From the NCBI GenBank assembly GCA_016882585.1, contig VGPP01000031.1, positions 1-15,250 of the forward strand: a DNA stretch of 15,250 bases. The letters are read 5' to 3'. The position numbers were made by a program, and so were the translations under genes. How positions within the stretch are numbered: position 1 is the stretch's first letter; each line of letters starts with the position of its first letter. The notes under the pieces are model-generated. The model was not told the origin of the DNA. It saw nothing but the letters and a program-made list of their open reading frames with translations, and made no database searches. Of this stretch, positions 7,339 to 14,336 are shown piece after piece. Origin of the DNA: Cyanobacteria bacterium M_surface_7_m2_037 (lineage in GTDB: Bacteria; Cyanobacteriota; Cyanobacteriia; PCC-6307; Cyanobiaceae).

Positions 7339-7705
7339 GGCTTGGCGCCGGCCGCCGCGCCCGGCGGTTGCGGTGCAGATGCAGCAGGCCCCAACGGCGT
7401 TGGGAAGCCTGGGTGGTGCGGTGGATCCAGGCCTCGTCTTCGGCTATCAGCGCGGGCCGGTCGTTGCCCTCGAGGCCGCTGTACATCAGGTGCACGATCC
7501 GCTCGGGATCGATCTCCAGGGCTGCCGCTTCCTGCCAGAGCCGCTCGCTGCCGGGGCGATCGGCCCGCTCGAACTGGGCCTCGATCAGTTGCTGCGCCAG
7601 CAGCAACACCAGCGCCTGTTGTTTGCGTGCGCTGAACGCCGCGCTCGTGACCCCCGAGCGCCAGGCCTGATGGGTGCAGCTGCTGGCTGGAGCCGTCATC
7701 GCCAT
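7325..7705 (-). CDS. Small protein of unknown function, convergent with cobA
   Basis: About 126 residues from the ATG at 7705. I do not recognise a family. An in-frame GTG at 7717 and a second ATG at 7699 are also possible starts, and none has a good Shine-Dalgarno. The GTG would put the start directly against the palindromic NtcA site at 7718-7731, so I prefer an ATG. The middle is a plausible amphipathic helix (A-R-K-Q-Q-A-L-V-L-L-L-A-Q-Q-L-I-E-A-Q-F-E), followed by an acidic segment ending in A-L-I-A-E-D-E-A-W-I-H and a basic tail rich in Arg. No signal peptide or membrane segment is evident. The last 14 nt overlap the cobA 3' end. The reading frame is as long as the space allows and has gene-like composition, but I cannot rule out a spurious ORF. 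Confidence 0.6.
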   Translation of the reverse strand: MAMTAPASSCTHQAWRSGVTSAAFSARKQQALVLLLAQQLIEAQFERADRPGSERLWQEAAALEIDPERIVHLMYSGLEGNDRPALIAEDEAWIHRTTQASQRRWGLLHLHRNRRARRPAPSLSPA

Positions 7706-7717
7706 CGGTGCAAACAC

Positions 7718-7731
7718 GTAACCAATGCTAC
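7718..7731 (+). promoter_or_regulatory. Perfect NtcA-type binding site
   Basis: GTAACCAATGCTAC matches the NtcA consensus GTA-N8-TAC with no mismatch, in the divergent gap between the small minus-strand gene and the cupin gene. On the plus strand, TGGTCT lies 24 nt downstream as a poor -10 box, which would put the transcription start near 7766-7770 and serve the cupin gene. Reading the other way, the site touches the first possible start codon of the minus-strand gene and no -10 follows, so activation of that gene is less likely. Repression of it is possible. Confidence 0.55.
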
Positions 7732-7851
7732 GAACGGCAAAACCACCTGAACCACTGGTCTATGGAACGGTTGATTACGTAGTGCTGCGAACGTTGAAGC
7801 GCCGGCTTGTGCGGTTCATTGGCCAATCCACGCCCCGCCGCTCGCTTCGCC

Positions 7852-8409
7852 ATGTCAGCTCTTCCCCTGCAGCAAGATTCGCTGGAGCTTGAACGCCGAT
7901 CGCGGGAGCCCGTTGCTTCCGAGCGGGCTCCGATGTTTGAGCTGATCCCCTATGAGAAGTTCCGCGATACCCCCGCGGTGCGCTTCTTCGATATCACCGT
8001 TGCCGAATCCAACGCCCGCGATCTGGTGATTCACTCCGGCCCGGCCGTGAGCCCGCCGGATGAGGAGAACACCGGCGCCTGGCAGTTTTATCTGCACCCC
8101 CACCAGGAAGACAATCTGCTGGCCCTCCACGGTGGCCGCACCTTCTTCCTGGTGAACTTCGGCTGGAATTACCCGTATCACATTGTTCGCCTGGAAACCG
8201 GCGGCGACATCCTGCGCATCCCGCCTGGCACCTTCCACCGATCCGTGTCGGATCCCGATGGATCGGTGGTGCTCAATCAGGCCGTGCGTGAGCAGGGCGC
8301 CAGCGTGGTGCGCGAGTTTCGCGTGTACAACAGCCGCCTGATTCCGCGGCTGTTTGCCACCACCTTCAAGACAGCGCCGCTGCCCAAGCTGCACGGCGTG
8401 AGCTGGTAG
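7852..8409 (+). CDS. Cupin-fold protein of unknown function
   Basis: A 185-residue protein from the ATG at 7852; a TTG at 7807 or the ATG at 7933 (M-F-E-L-I-P-Y) are alternative starts, and none has a clear Shine-Dalgarno. Cupin motif 1 is recognisable as W-Q-F-Y-L-H-P-H-Q-E with His82, His84 and Glu86. Motif 2 is near-canonical: G118-x5-P124-x-G126-x2-His129. Together they could bind one metal ion through three His and a Glu. The protein is a single-domain cupin with no signal peptide, so it is cytoplasmic. Cupins range from dioxygenases and isomerases to sensors, and I cannot pick one. It lies immediately after the siroheme genes and downstream of a perfect NtcA site, which suggests nitrogen-dependent expression. 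A 10-bp inverted repeat lies within motif 2 coding sequence. Confidence 0.82.
   Translation: MSALPLQQDSLELERRSREPVASERAPMFELIPYEKFRDTPAVRFFDITVAESNARDLVIHSGPAVSPPDEENTGAWQFYLHPHQEDNLLALHGGRTFFLVNFGWNYPYHIVRLETGGDILRIPPGTFHRSVSDPDGSVVLNQAVREQGASVVREFRVYNSRLIPRLFATTFKTAPLPKLHGVSW
8235..8269. repeat. 10-bp perfect inverted repeat within the cupin gene
   Basis: CCACCGATCC (8235-8244) and GGATCGGTGG (8260-8269) are exact reverse complements, separated by 15 nt that also contain GGATCCCG. The stem would form in the cupin mRNA around the codons for motif 2 His129. It could be chance in GC-rich coding DNA, or an mRNA structure. No known recombinase or repeat family matches by eye. Confidence 0.45.
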
Positions 8410-8418
8410 CCCGCGGCT

Positions 8419-8622
8419 TCAGGCCTGCTCGCGGCGGCGGGGCAGGGGCACCACATCGCGCTGGTTGAAGCGCTCACACACGGCATAGGCAGCGGGCAGA
8501 TTGGCCACCCGCTGCCAGGCGCCGTCCACCTCGGCATGGTTCACCACATAGCCGCCGGCGCCGTCGCGCGCGATCCGGCATCCATCGCCTGTGAGCCCGA
8601 CAAGGTGCAGTTGGCCGCCCAT
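8419..8622 (-). CDS. 67-residue hypothetical protein
   Basis: A short soluble protein starting M-G-G-Q-L-H-L-V-G-L-T-G-D-G and ending in a basic R-R-R-E-Q-A tail. The reading frame is open upstream, but the ATG at 8622 is preceded by AGGAG with a 9-nt spacer, so the short form is chosen. The segment GGYVVNHAEVDGAWQRVANL and the following A-V-C-E-R-F-N-Q look like a compact alpha/beta fold. I recognise no family. It converges on the cupin gene with 9 nt between the stops. The strong initiation site supports a real gene despite its size. Confidence 0.65.
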   Translation of the reverse strand: MGGQLHLVGLTGDGCRIARDGAGGYVVNHAEVDGAWQRVANLPAAYAVCERFNQRDVVPLPRRREQA

Positions 8623-8631
8623 GGATCTGCG

Positions 8632-8636
8632 CTCCT
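8632..8636 (-). promoter_or_regulatory. Ribosome binding site of the 67-residue protein
   Basis: AGGAG on the minus strand, 9 nt before the ATG at 8622. It decides the start over the longer in-frame extension to 8706. Confidence 0.6.
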
Positions 8637-8724
8637 GAGTGATCCGTACTGATCTGTTTCTACGTCTGCTGCAGCGGGCTTGGCATGTGTGTTTTTGCCC
8701 ACGCAATCAATCTTGAGGCTTGGG

Positions 8725-8743
8725 AAAAAAAGCTGAATCCAGC
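8725..8743 (-). terminator. Weak Rho-independent terminator after the DUF2126 gene
   Basis: On the minus strand GCTG-gatt-CAGC is followed directly by seven T residues, 29 to 47 nt beyond the stop of the DUF2126 gene. The stem has only four pairs, so it is weak, but the T-run is the longest in the window and the place fits the end of the four-gene operon. Confidence 0.45.
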
Positions 8744-8771
8744 GCTCGATTTCCTTCGGATTTCAGCGGCT

Positions 8772-10841
8772 TCAAAGGCGTAGATCCACTGTGCTGCAAT
8801 GCTCCCCGGCGCCGCGCAGGGGCGTGGGCATCCCGGTGCGCTCAGGGGCAGCCCTGCCAGCCGCCGGTGCCGCTTCGGTGAGGAGCTCAAAACCGCTGGA
8901 CTCATGCAGGAATTGCCAGCGTGCGATGGCTGCGCCGCCGCTGGCGTGGTGCAGCTCCAGCTGCAGAGGAATATCCACCGGCAGGCAGGGATGCAGGCAG
9001 GGAAACAGCGCCTCCTGGCGGAAGCGCACCGCCAGGGGTTGCTGCGGGTGGTGCGGCCAGGGCAGTGGGCGGCCCTGCAACACCAGCTGGTAGTGCTCCC
9101 GCAAGCTGGCGTTGGCGATCAGCTCAAAGCGCCGCAGCGAACTATCTACAAAGCGGCTGGTGGTGCCGCCCTCCACGGGCGTATCGCAGAGCAGGGGCCA
9201 GGGTTCGAGGGCCTGGCGGATGCTCAGCTCGGCCTGCCCCTGCTGCCAGTGCAGCAGCTCAGGGAAGCGCCATTGCCAGATGGCCCGAAACGGCGCGGGA
9301 TCCAGCGGCAGCCCATCGGCGGCCAGATCGGCCAGCACCAGCTCCAGATCAGCCCAGAGGGCGCTGGGCAGCAGGGCTTGATCGTGCAGCTCCGCTCCCC
9401 AGCTGCGCAGGCCCGCGGGCCGGTGGGCTGGGTTCAGCAGCCGCACCACCAAGGCGCGGAACAGCAGCGCCACAGCGCTGCTCCAGCGGTGATCCGGTAG
9501 GGATTCCAGGGCCCGGAACTCGAGCAGCCCCTGGCAGCCGGCCGTCCAGGCCGGGTTCCAGAACTTATCGAGGCTGATCTCGCTGCGATGGGTGTTGCCG
9601 CTGCGATCAGCATGCAGGTGGCGCAGGGTTTCGCCGATGGCCACCCGTTGATCGCCGTCGGGCAGCCGCTCCAGCGCGGCATGGGCCAGCTGCAGATCGA
9701 GCAGGCTGGCGCTGCCTTCATCGGGCCGCGGCGCCTGGGAGGCGGGCCCCACACTGCGGCCGCTGAACAGATAGGCCAGGCAGGGATGGTGCTGCCAGTA
9801 GCGCAGCAGCCCCACAAGCCAGCCGGGCCGCGTGAAGAAGGGGTGTTCCTCCAGGCTTGGCCCCCCCAGCAGCAGATGGTTGCCGCCGCCGGTGCTCTGG
9901 GTGCGCTCCCCCTGTTGCTTCCAGCTGCGCAGGCCCACGGCCTCGCCGGCTTCCTCCAGCAGCTGAATCCAGCCGGCGTAGTCGTGCCAGCTGTGGCACA
10001 CCGGTAGGTTCACCTCCAGCACGCCGGGATCGGCGGTGAGGCCGAGCACCTGCCAGTGCTCCATCGCATCCCAGGGCAGCACCCCGCTGAGCTCCGGCTC
10101 CTGCCACCCCTGGCTATGGGCGGCGATGCTGTGCAGCAACAGCTCCAGGGGCTGGCGCTCCAGCGGCGGCAGAAACAGCGCCCAACCGCTGGGGTCGCGC
10201 TCCAGGGTGAGCACCTGCCGCAGTTCACCGTCCGGGAAGTGCTGGAGCGGCAAGCGCAGGCCGGCTGGGCCAGGGGCACCGCTTAGCTGCCGGAGCTCTT
10301 CCTCCAGGGGCCAAGCCAGCGAGCGCCATTGCCCCTCCTGGCAGGTGAGCGGGATAGCCCACACCTGCCGATCGGCCTGCAGCGGATCCCGCAGGGGCAA
10401 GGCCTCAAGCCTGCAGCCCAGATCACGGCCGATCGCCGCCAGCAGGCTGCGCAGCTCCGTGGCGTCGGGTACGTGGCTGGAGGCGGCGGTGTCCGCGGGC
10501 GGCAGCGGCACCAGCGGATCGCCGTTGTTGGCGATGATCAGCCGCAGTGCCCAGCGCGGGTTCACCTCGCCGTCGTATTGCTTGCCGGGGCAGTAGAGCA
10601 CGGTGCAGCCCGGCCAGGCGCGGCGTTTGATCTCCGCTGCCAGGGAGCGGGCGTAGCGGAGTTTGGTGGGGCCATCGGCGGCCACGCTCCACTCGGCACC
10701 CTGGGGATTGATCGGCACCAAGGTGGGCTCGCCGCCCATGGTGAGCGCAATGCCGGCTTGCTGGAGCCGGGCTTCCACGGCGGCGGCCGTCGCGGCGTTG
10801 GTGTCGGGAGCGAAGGGCGCGGAAGGGTTCGCGGTGGTCAC
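8772..10841 (-). CDS. Stand-alone DUF2126 protein of the ATP-grasp/transglutaminase operon
   Basis: A 689-residue cytoplasmic protein. Key blocks: L-T-M-G-G-E-P-T-L-V (residues 33-42), a G-G-G-N-H-L-L-L-G-G-P segment near the middle followed by H-P-F-F-T-R-P-G-W and L-A-Y-L-F-S-G-R-S-V-G-P-A-S-Q-A-P-R, then H-R-S-E-I-S-L-D-K-F and L-L-E-F-R-A-L-E-S. These are the signature of DUF2126 (COG4196), which in many bacteria forms the C-terminal part of a protein of about 1,100 residues with a transglutaminase domain at the front. Here the two are separate neighbouring genes. I recall a proposed similarity to glutamine-synthetase/GCS-type ligases, which I cannot verify here. The start is a GTG; no standard start codon exists upstream in frame before the preceding gene ends. 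A 7-bp hairpin abuts this GTG. It is last in the operon, 58 nt after the transglutaminase stop. Confidence 0.86.
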   Translation of the reverse strand: MTTANPSAPFAPDTNAATAAAVEARLQQAGIALTMGGEPTLVPINPQGAEWSVAADGPTKLRYARSLAAEIKRRAWPGCTVLYCPGKQYDGEVNPRWALRLIIANNGDPLVPLPPADTAASSHVPDATELRSLLAAIGRDLGCRLEALPLRDPLQADRQVWAIPLTCQEGQWRSLAWPLEEELRQLSGAPGPAGLRLPLQHFPDGELRQVLTLERDPSGWALFLPPLERQPLELLLHSIAAHSQGWQEPELSGVLPWDAMEHWQVLGLTADPGVLEVNLPVCHSWHDYAGWIQLLEEAGEAVGLRSWKQQGERTQSTGGGNHLLLGGPSLEEHPFFTRPGWLVGLLRYWQHHPCLAYLFSGRSVGPASQAPRPDEGSASLLDLQLAHAALERLPDGDQRVAIGETLRHLHADRSGNTHRSEISLDKFWNPAWTAGCQGLLEFRALESLPDHRWSSAVALLFRALVVRLLNPAHRPAGLRSWGAELHDQALLPSALWADLELVLADLAADGLPLDPAPFRAIWQWRFPELLHWQQGQAELSIRQALEPWPLLCDTPVEGGTTSRFVDSSLRRFELIANASLREHYQLVLQGRPLPWPHHPQQPLAVRFRQEALFPCLHPCLPVDIPLQLELHHASGGAAIARWQFLHESSGFELLTEAAPAAGRAAPERTGMPTPLRGAGEHCSTVDLRL

Positions 10842-10859
10842 GGCCAGCGGTGGCTGGCC
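10842..10859 (-). promoter_or_regulatory. Perfect 7-bp hairpin abutting the DUF2126 start codon
   Basis: GGCCAGC-CACC-GCTGGCC on the minus strand forms a seven-pair, all-matched stem with a four-base loop. Its last base is next to the GTG start, so it occupies the place of the ribosome binding site and no Shine-Dalgarno is visible. It could reduce translation of the last operon gene relative to the others, or act as a processing or pausing site in the 58-nt spacer. Confidence 0.5.
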
Positions 10860-10899
10860 CTGTCCTCGCGCGCTTGCGCCGATCCGGCAGCACCAACGG

Positions 10900-11769
10900 C
10901 TACCGCAGTGCAGAACTCAAGATTTCTGCACTGATCTCCCATTCCAGTTCGCTCTCCACCCCGGGCGGCCCGGAGAAGGTGCCGCTCACCGCGGCGGTGA
11001 GATCGGAGCGCGAGGAGGTGGCCACAGGGATGTAGCGGTCGTCGACCGCGCCCATGCCGCTGGGGTCAAAGCCGCGCCAGCCGGCCCCCTGCAGATACAC
11101 CTCGGCCCAGGCGTGCAGGTCGTAACGCTCCGGTTTGGGTTCCACCAGGTGGTAACCGCTCACGAAGCGGGCCGGCAGGCCCACGCTGCGGCAGCACTCG
11201 ATCATCAGCATCGCCAGATCGCGGCAGGAGCCCACCCGTTCCTTCAGGGTGCGGCCGGCGGGCCAGGCGGGGCCCCCGTGGCGCTGGGTGTACTTCACGC
11301 GGTCTTGAATCACCTCCACCAGCTGCTGCAGGAAGTTGAGGCTGCGGCCATCGCTCCCCATCAGCGCTTCCTGGGCCACATCCACGGCGGCGGCATCGTG
11401 CTGGCCATTGGGCAGCCAGCCCTGCAGGTTGCTGAGCAGATCGGGATTGAGCTTGCCGATCTGCACCGGCAGCTGGGCCATCTGCTCATCGAGGCAGGCT
11501 TCCAGCAGGGGTGGGGTGAAGGTTTCCACCTCGCTGGTGGCGATCACCGTGAGCCGGTCGGTGTCTCCGAGGAAGCGGGCGCGGGCGATGGTGTCGCCCC
11601 CGGCGGCCATCAGCTCATAGAGCTGGCTGGGGTCTGGGGAAATCTCCAGGCGGTAGTCGATCAAGCGCTGAAAGCTATGGGGCCGCGGCCGCAGGCAGAA
11701 GCGATGCGGCCCCAGCAACACCGGCTTGGTGTAGCGGTAATCGAACCGATGGATCAGGCGGGCGCGCAT
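10900..11769 (-). CDS. Transglutaminase family protein (papain-like fold)
   Basis: A 289-residue protein with an N-terminal bacterial transglutaminase-associated region (M-R-A-R-L-I-H-R-F-D-Y-R-Y, followed by R-P-R-P-H) and a C-terminal transglutaminase core. The catalytic triad is visible: Cys182 in G-S-C-R-D-L-A, His219 in D-L-H-A-W-A-E-V-Y, and Asp235 in F-D-P-S. Such proteins cleave, transfer or cross-link peptide bonds; the substrate is unknown. There is no signal peptide, so it is cytoplasmic. Its ATG overlaps the end of the alpha-E gene by 16 nt, and the DUF2126 gene follows. The order ATP-grasp, alpha-E, transglutaminase is a conserved bacterial operon, in which this enzyme is thought to act on the product of the ligase. 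Confidence 0.92.
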   Translation of the reverse strand: MRARLIHRFDYRYTKPVLLGPHRFCLRPRPHSFQRLIDYRLEISPDPSQLYELMAAGGDTIARARFLGDTDRLTVIATSEVETFTPPLLEACLDEQMAQLPVQIGKLNPDLLSNLQGWLPNGQHDAAAVDVAQEALMGSDGRSLNFLQQLVEVIQDRVKYTQRHGGPAWPAGRTLKERVGSCRDLAMLMIECCRSVGLPARFVSGYHLVEPKPERYDLHAWAEVYLQGAGWRGFDPSGMGAVDDRYIPVATSSRSDLTAAVSGTFSGPPGVESELEWEISAEILSSALR

Positions 11770-12791
11770 GCCAGGTCGTGACTGGTGGCGGTAACGGAAA
11801 CTGAGGCGGAGGAGGCAGAGGCGGATGCGGTGCCCTCAGGGCTGACCAGGCTCGGCAACACGAAGTAGCGCGCGTGGATCAGCTCATGAAGGTTATTGAG
11901 ATCTTGCTGAAGCGCGTCGATCGCCTCATGCAGGCCGCCGGCAACGAGTTCATCGATGCCGGTGTAGCTCCAGCGGGCTCGGGTGAGGCCGCTGAGGCAT
12001 TCGAGCGCATCGGGGTTGCCGGGTACCGGGCTGGCCGCCACCACCTGCAGGGTTTCGTGAATGCGCTCGAGGCAGTAGCGCACCGAGCGGGGGAAGCTCG
12101 GATCGAGCAATAGGAAAGCCGCCACAGCCCGCGGGGTGATCACGCCTTGCTGCGACTGGCGGAACATCTGATAAGCCCCGGCGGTGCGTAGCAGGGAGAT
12201 CCACTGCAGTTCATCCAACACGCCGCCCACCTCTTCGGGGCTGGGCAGCAGCAGGAAGTACTTCACATCGAGGATGCGCGTCGTCTTGTCGGCGCGCTCG
12301 ATCAAGCGGCCCAGGCGGCTGAACTGCCAGGAGAGATCACGGCTCAAGGTGGCATCGGTGATGCCATAGAAGAGCTGGCAGCCGCGGCGGATCTCCCTTA
12401 GCTGCTCCTGGGGTGGCTGGTGCCAGAAACTGTCGCTCTCCAGCAGAGTCCAATACAGATCGTTGATCTGCTCCCACATCTCGGTGGTGATCACATCGCG
12501 GATCTGGCGGGCGTTCTCCCGGGCCAGGCCGATGCAGTTCACGATGCTGCTGGGATTGGCTTCCGCCTTCACCAGAAACTCCACCACCTGATCGGGGCCG
12601 CCGCCTGGGTAGAGCTGATCGAACAGGTCGCGATCACCGCTGGCATCGATCAGCGGCTGCCAGGGCTCGGCGCTGCCCGGGGGGCAGTCGAGCGCCATGG
12701 CCTCGCTCACCTCCACGAAGCGCGAGAGGTTCTCGGCGCGCTCCACATAGCGATTGATCCAGTAGAGCGAATCGGCAACGCGGCTCAGCAT
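11754..12791 (-). CDS. Alpha-E domain protein (DUF403)
   Basis: A 345-residue, mostly helical protein beginning with the family signature M-L-S-R-V-A-D-S-L-Y-W-I-N-R-Y-V-E-R-A-E-N-L-S-R. Other family-like blocks are W-x-Q-I-N-D-L-Y-W near residue 110, L-I-E-R-A-D-K-T-T-R-I-L-D-V-K-Y and L-L-L-D-P-S-F-P-R-S. The alpha-E domain (COG2307) has no proven activity and always travels with the circularly permuted ATP-grasp ligase. The start is set by a GGAGG 7 nt upstream and the ATG overlaps the ligase stop by 7 nt (ATGCTGA). The last 25 or so residues form an Ala/Ser/Thr-rich tail that looks disordered and lies over the overlap with the transglutaminase start, so it may be a by-product of the overlap. 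Confidence 0.92.
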   Translation of the reverse strand: MLSRVADSLYWINRYVERAENLSRFVEVSEAMALDCPPGSAEPWQPLIDASGDRDLFDQLYPGGGPDQVVEFLVKAEANPSSIVNCIGLARENARQIRDVITTEMWEQINDLYWTLLESDSFWHQPPQEQLREIRRGCQLFYGITDATLSRDLSWQFSRLGRLIERADKTTRILDVKYFLLLPSPEEVGGVLDELQWISLLRTAGAYQMFRQSQQGVITPRAVAAFLLLDPSFPRSVRYCLERIHETLQVVAASPVPGNPDALECLSGLTRARWSYTGIDELVAGGLHEAIDALQQDLNNLHELIHARYFVLPSLVSPEGTASASASSASVSVTATSHDLACAPA

Positions 12792-14224
12792 GCACTTTCC
12801 TCCACGATCCAGGTGTCTTTGCAGCCGCCGCCCTGCGACGAATTCACCACCAGCGATCCTCGCTTGAGGGCCACCCGGGTGAGGCCGCCCGGGGTGACCC
12901 AGGCCTCTTTGCCTCGCAGCACATAGGGCCGTAGATCCACGTGGCACGGATAGAGCTCACCCTCGCTGAGGGAGGGAACGGTGGAGAGCTCAAGCGTGGG
13001 CTGGGCGATGAAGTTGCGGGGATTGGCTTTGATCTTCTCGGCGAATTCGAGGATTTCGGCCTGGCTGGCATGGGGGCCGATAAGCATCCCGTAGCCACCC
13101 GCTTCCGACACCGCTTTCACCACCAGCTCTCCCAGATGCGCCAGCACGTAGGCCTGATCATCGGGCCGTGAACAGAGGTAGGTGGGCACGTTCTCGATGA
13201 TCGGCTCCTCGCCCAGGTAGTACCGCACCATCTCGGGCACGTAGGCGTAGATCAGCTTGTCGTCGGCCACGCCGGTGCCCGGAGCGTTGGCAATCGCCAC
13301 GCGGCCCTGGGCATACACCTCCATCAGGCCCCGCACCCCCAGCATCGAATCGCTGCGGAACACAGCCGGATCGAGGAAGTCGTCGTCGATGCGGCGGTAG
13401 ATCACATCCACCGGCTCGAGGCCCTGGGTGGTGCGCATCCACACCCGCCCGTCCTGGCAGGCCAGATCGCGGCCCTCCACCAGGGCGATGCCCATCTGCT
13501 GGGCCAGGTAGCTGTGCTCGAAATAGGCGCTGTTGAACACCCCCGGCGTGAGCAGCACCACCCGCGGCGCTTCGGTCCACGGGGCCAGATCGCGCAGGGT
13601 CTGCAGCAGCTGGGAGGGATAGCTGTCGATCGGCTGCACGGTGCGGCCGCTGAACAGGCTCGGGAACATGCGCTTCATCACGCGCCGGTTCTCGAGGAAG
13701 TAGGCCACCCCAGAGGGGCAGCGCAGGTTGTCTTCCAGCACGCGCCAGGTGCCGGCGCCGTCGCGCACCAGATCCAGGCCGGAGATCTGGCACCACTTGC
13801 CGAGGGGCGGCTTGAAACCGCGCAGCTGCGGCCGCCAGCCCTGGGAGGTCTCCAGGTCTTCGCGGGGGATCACGCCATCGCGAAGGATCGCCTGATCGCC
13901 GTATACATCCGCCAGAAACAGATCGATCGCCTCGAGGCGCTGGATCAGGCCGCGCCGCAGCAGGTCCCAGTCACTGGAGCCGATCAGGCGCGGCAGCGGA
14001 TCAAAGGGAAGGATGCGCTCACCGCCGCGGGTGCCGGAATCGTTGAGGCGGAAGGTGGCCCCCAGCCGCTTCAGCAGCATGCCGGCCGCGACGTGATTGC
14101 GGTTGAGCTGCTCCAGCCCCAGGGCGCCCAGGGAGGAGAGCAGCGGCTGCAGCGCACTGCGGGGCTCTTCGCTGGCGCTGAAATATTCGTCGTAGCCCTT
14201 GCTGGGCCGGTAGTCGGTGAACAT
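12785..14224 (-). CDS. Circularly permuted type 2 ATP-grasp ligase (DUF404/DUF407)
   Basis: A 479-residue predicted carboxylate-amine ligase, expected to use ATP to join a carboxyl to an amino group of an unknown substrate. Blocks in order: W-C-Q-I-S-G-L-D-L-V-R (144-154), V-L-E-D-N-L-R-C-P-S-G with Glu164, Asp165, Asn166 and Arg168, L-L-T-P-G-V-F-N-S-A-Y-F-E-H (224-237), I-Y-R-R-I-D-D-D-F-L-D-P (275-286), N-A-P-G-T-G-V-A-D-D-K (313-323), and V-V-K-A-V-S-E-A-G-G-Y-G (368-379), whose Lys and Gly residues would contact nucleotide. The length is usual for COG2308. It is the first gene of the minus-strand operon and overlaps the alpha-E gene. It diverges from the PilZ gene across 112 nt, where I see no convincing -10/-35 pair. 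The product is unknown. Confidence 0.94.
   Translation of the reverse strand: MFTDYRPSKGYDEYFSASEEPRSALQPLLSSLGALGLEQLNRNHVAAGMLLKRLGATFRLNDSGTRGGERILPFDPLPRLIGSSDWDLLRRGLIQRLEAIDLFLADVYGDQAILRDGVIPREDLETSQGWRPQLRGFKPPLGKWCQISGLDLVRDGAGTWRVLEDNLRCPSGVAYFLENRRVMKRMFPSLFSGRTVQPIDSYPSQLLQTLRDLAPWTEAPRVVLLTPGVFNSAYFEHSYLAQQMGIALVEGRDLACQDGRVWMRTTQGLEPVDVIYRRIDDDFLDPAVFRSDSMLGVRGLMEVYAQGRVAIANAPGTGVADDKLIYAYVPEMVRYYLGEEPIIENVPTYLCSRPDDQAYVLAHLGELVVKAVSEAGGYGMLIGPHASQAEILEFAEKIKANPRNFIAQPTLELSTVPSLSEGELYPCHVDLRPYVLRGKEAWVTPGGLTRVALKRGSLVVNSSQGGGCKDTWIVEESAC
12799..12803 (-). promoter_or_regulatory. Ribosome binding site of the alpha-E gene
   Basis: GGAGG on the minus strand, 7 nt before the ATG at 12791, inside the last codons of the ATP-grasp gene. 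It rules out the longer in-frame start at 12947 and implies coupled translation. Confidence 0.7.
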
Positions 14225-14336
14225 CGCCGAGCCTGCGGTGGCGTGATCATGCAGAGCTCCCCGGCCCCTCCAGGTGGCTGTTGCTACGGAAGTGCAGGGT
14301 TGCTCTTGCCCGTGCGTGCTGCCTAGCGTTCAGGCC

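Noticed and set aside
10663..11781. A 372-residue plus-strand frame
   Set aside because: It is antisense to the transglutaminase gene, whose catalytic triad is intact.
12792..12947. N-terminal extension of the alpha-E protein by 52 residues
   Set aside because: It would lie in the ATP-grasp gene and is low-complexity, while the ATG at 12791 has a GGAGG at the right spacing and begins the family signature.
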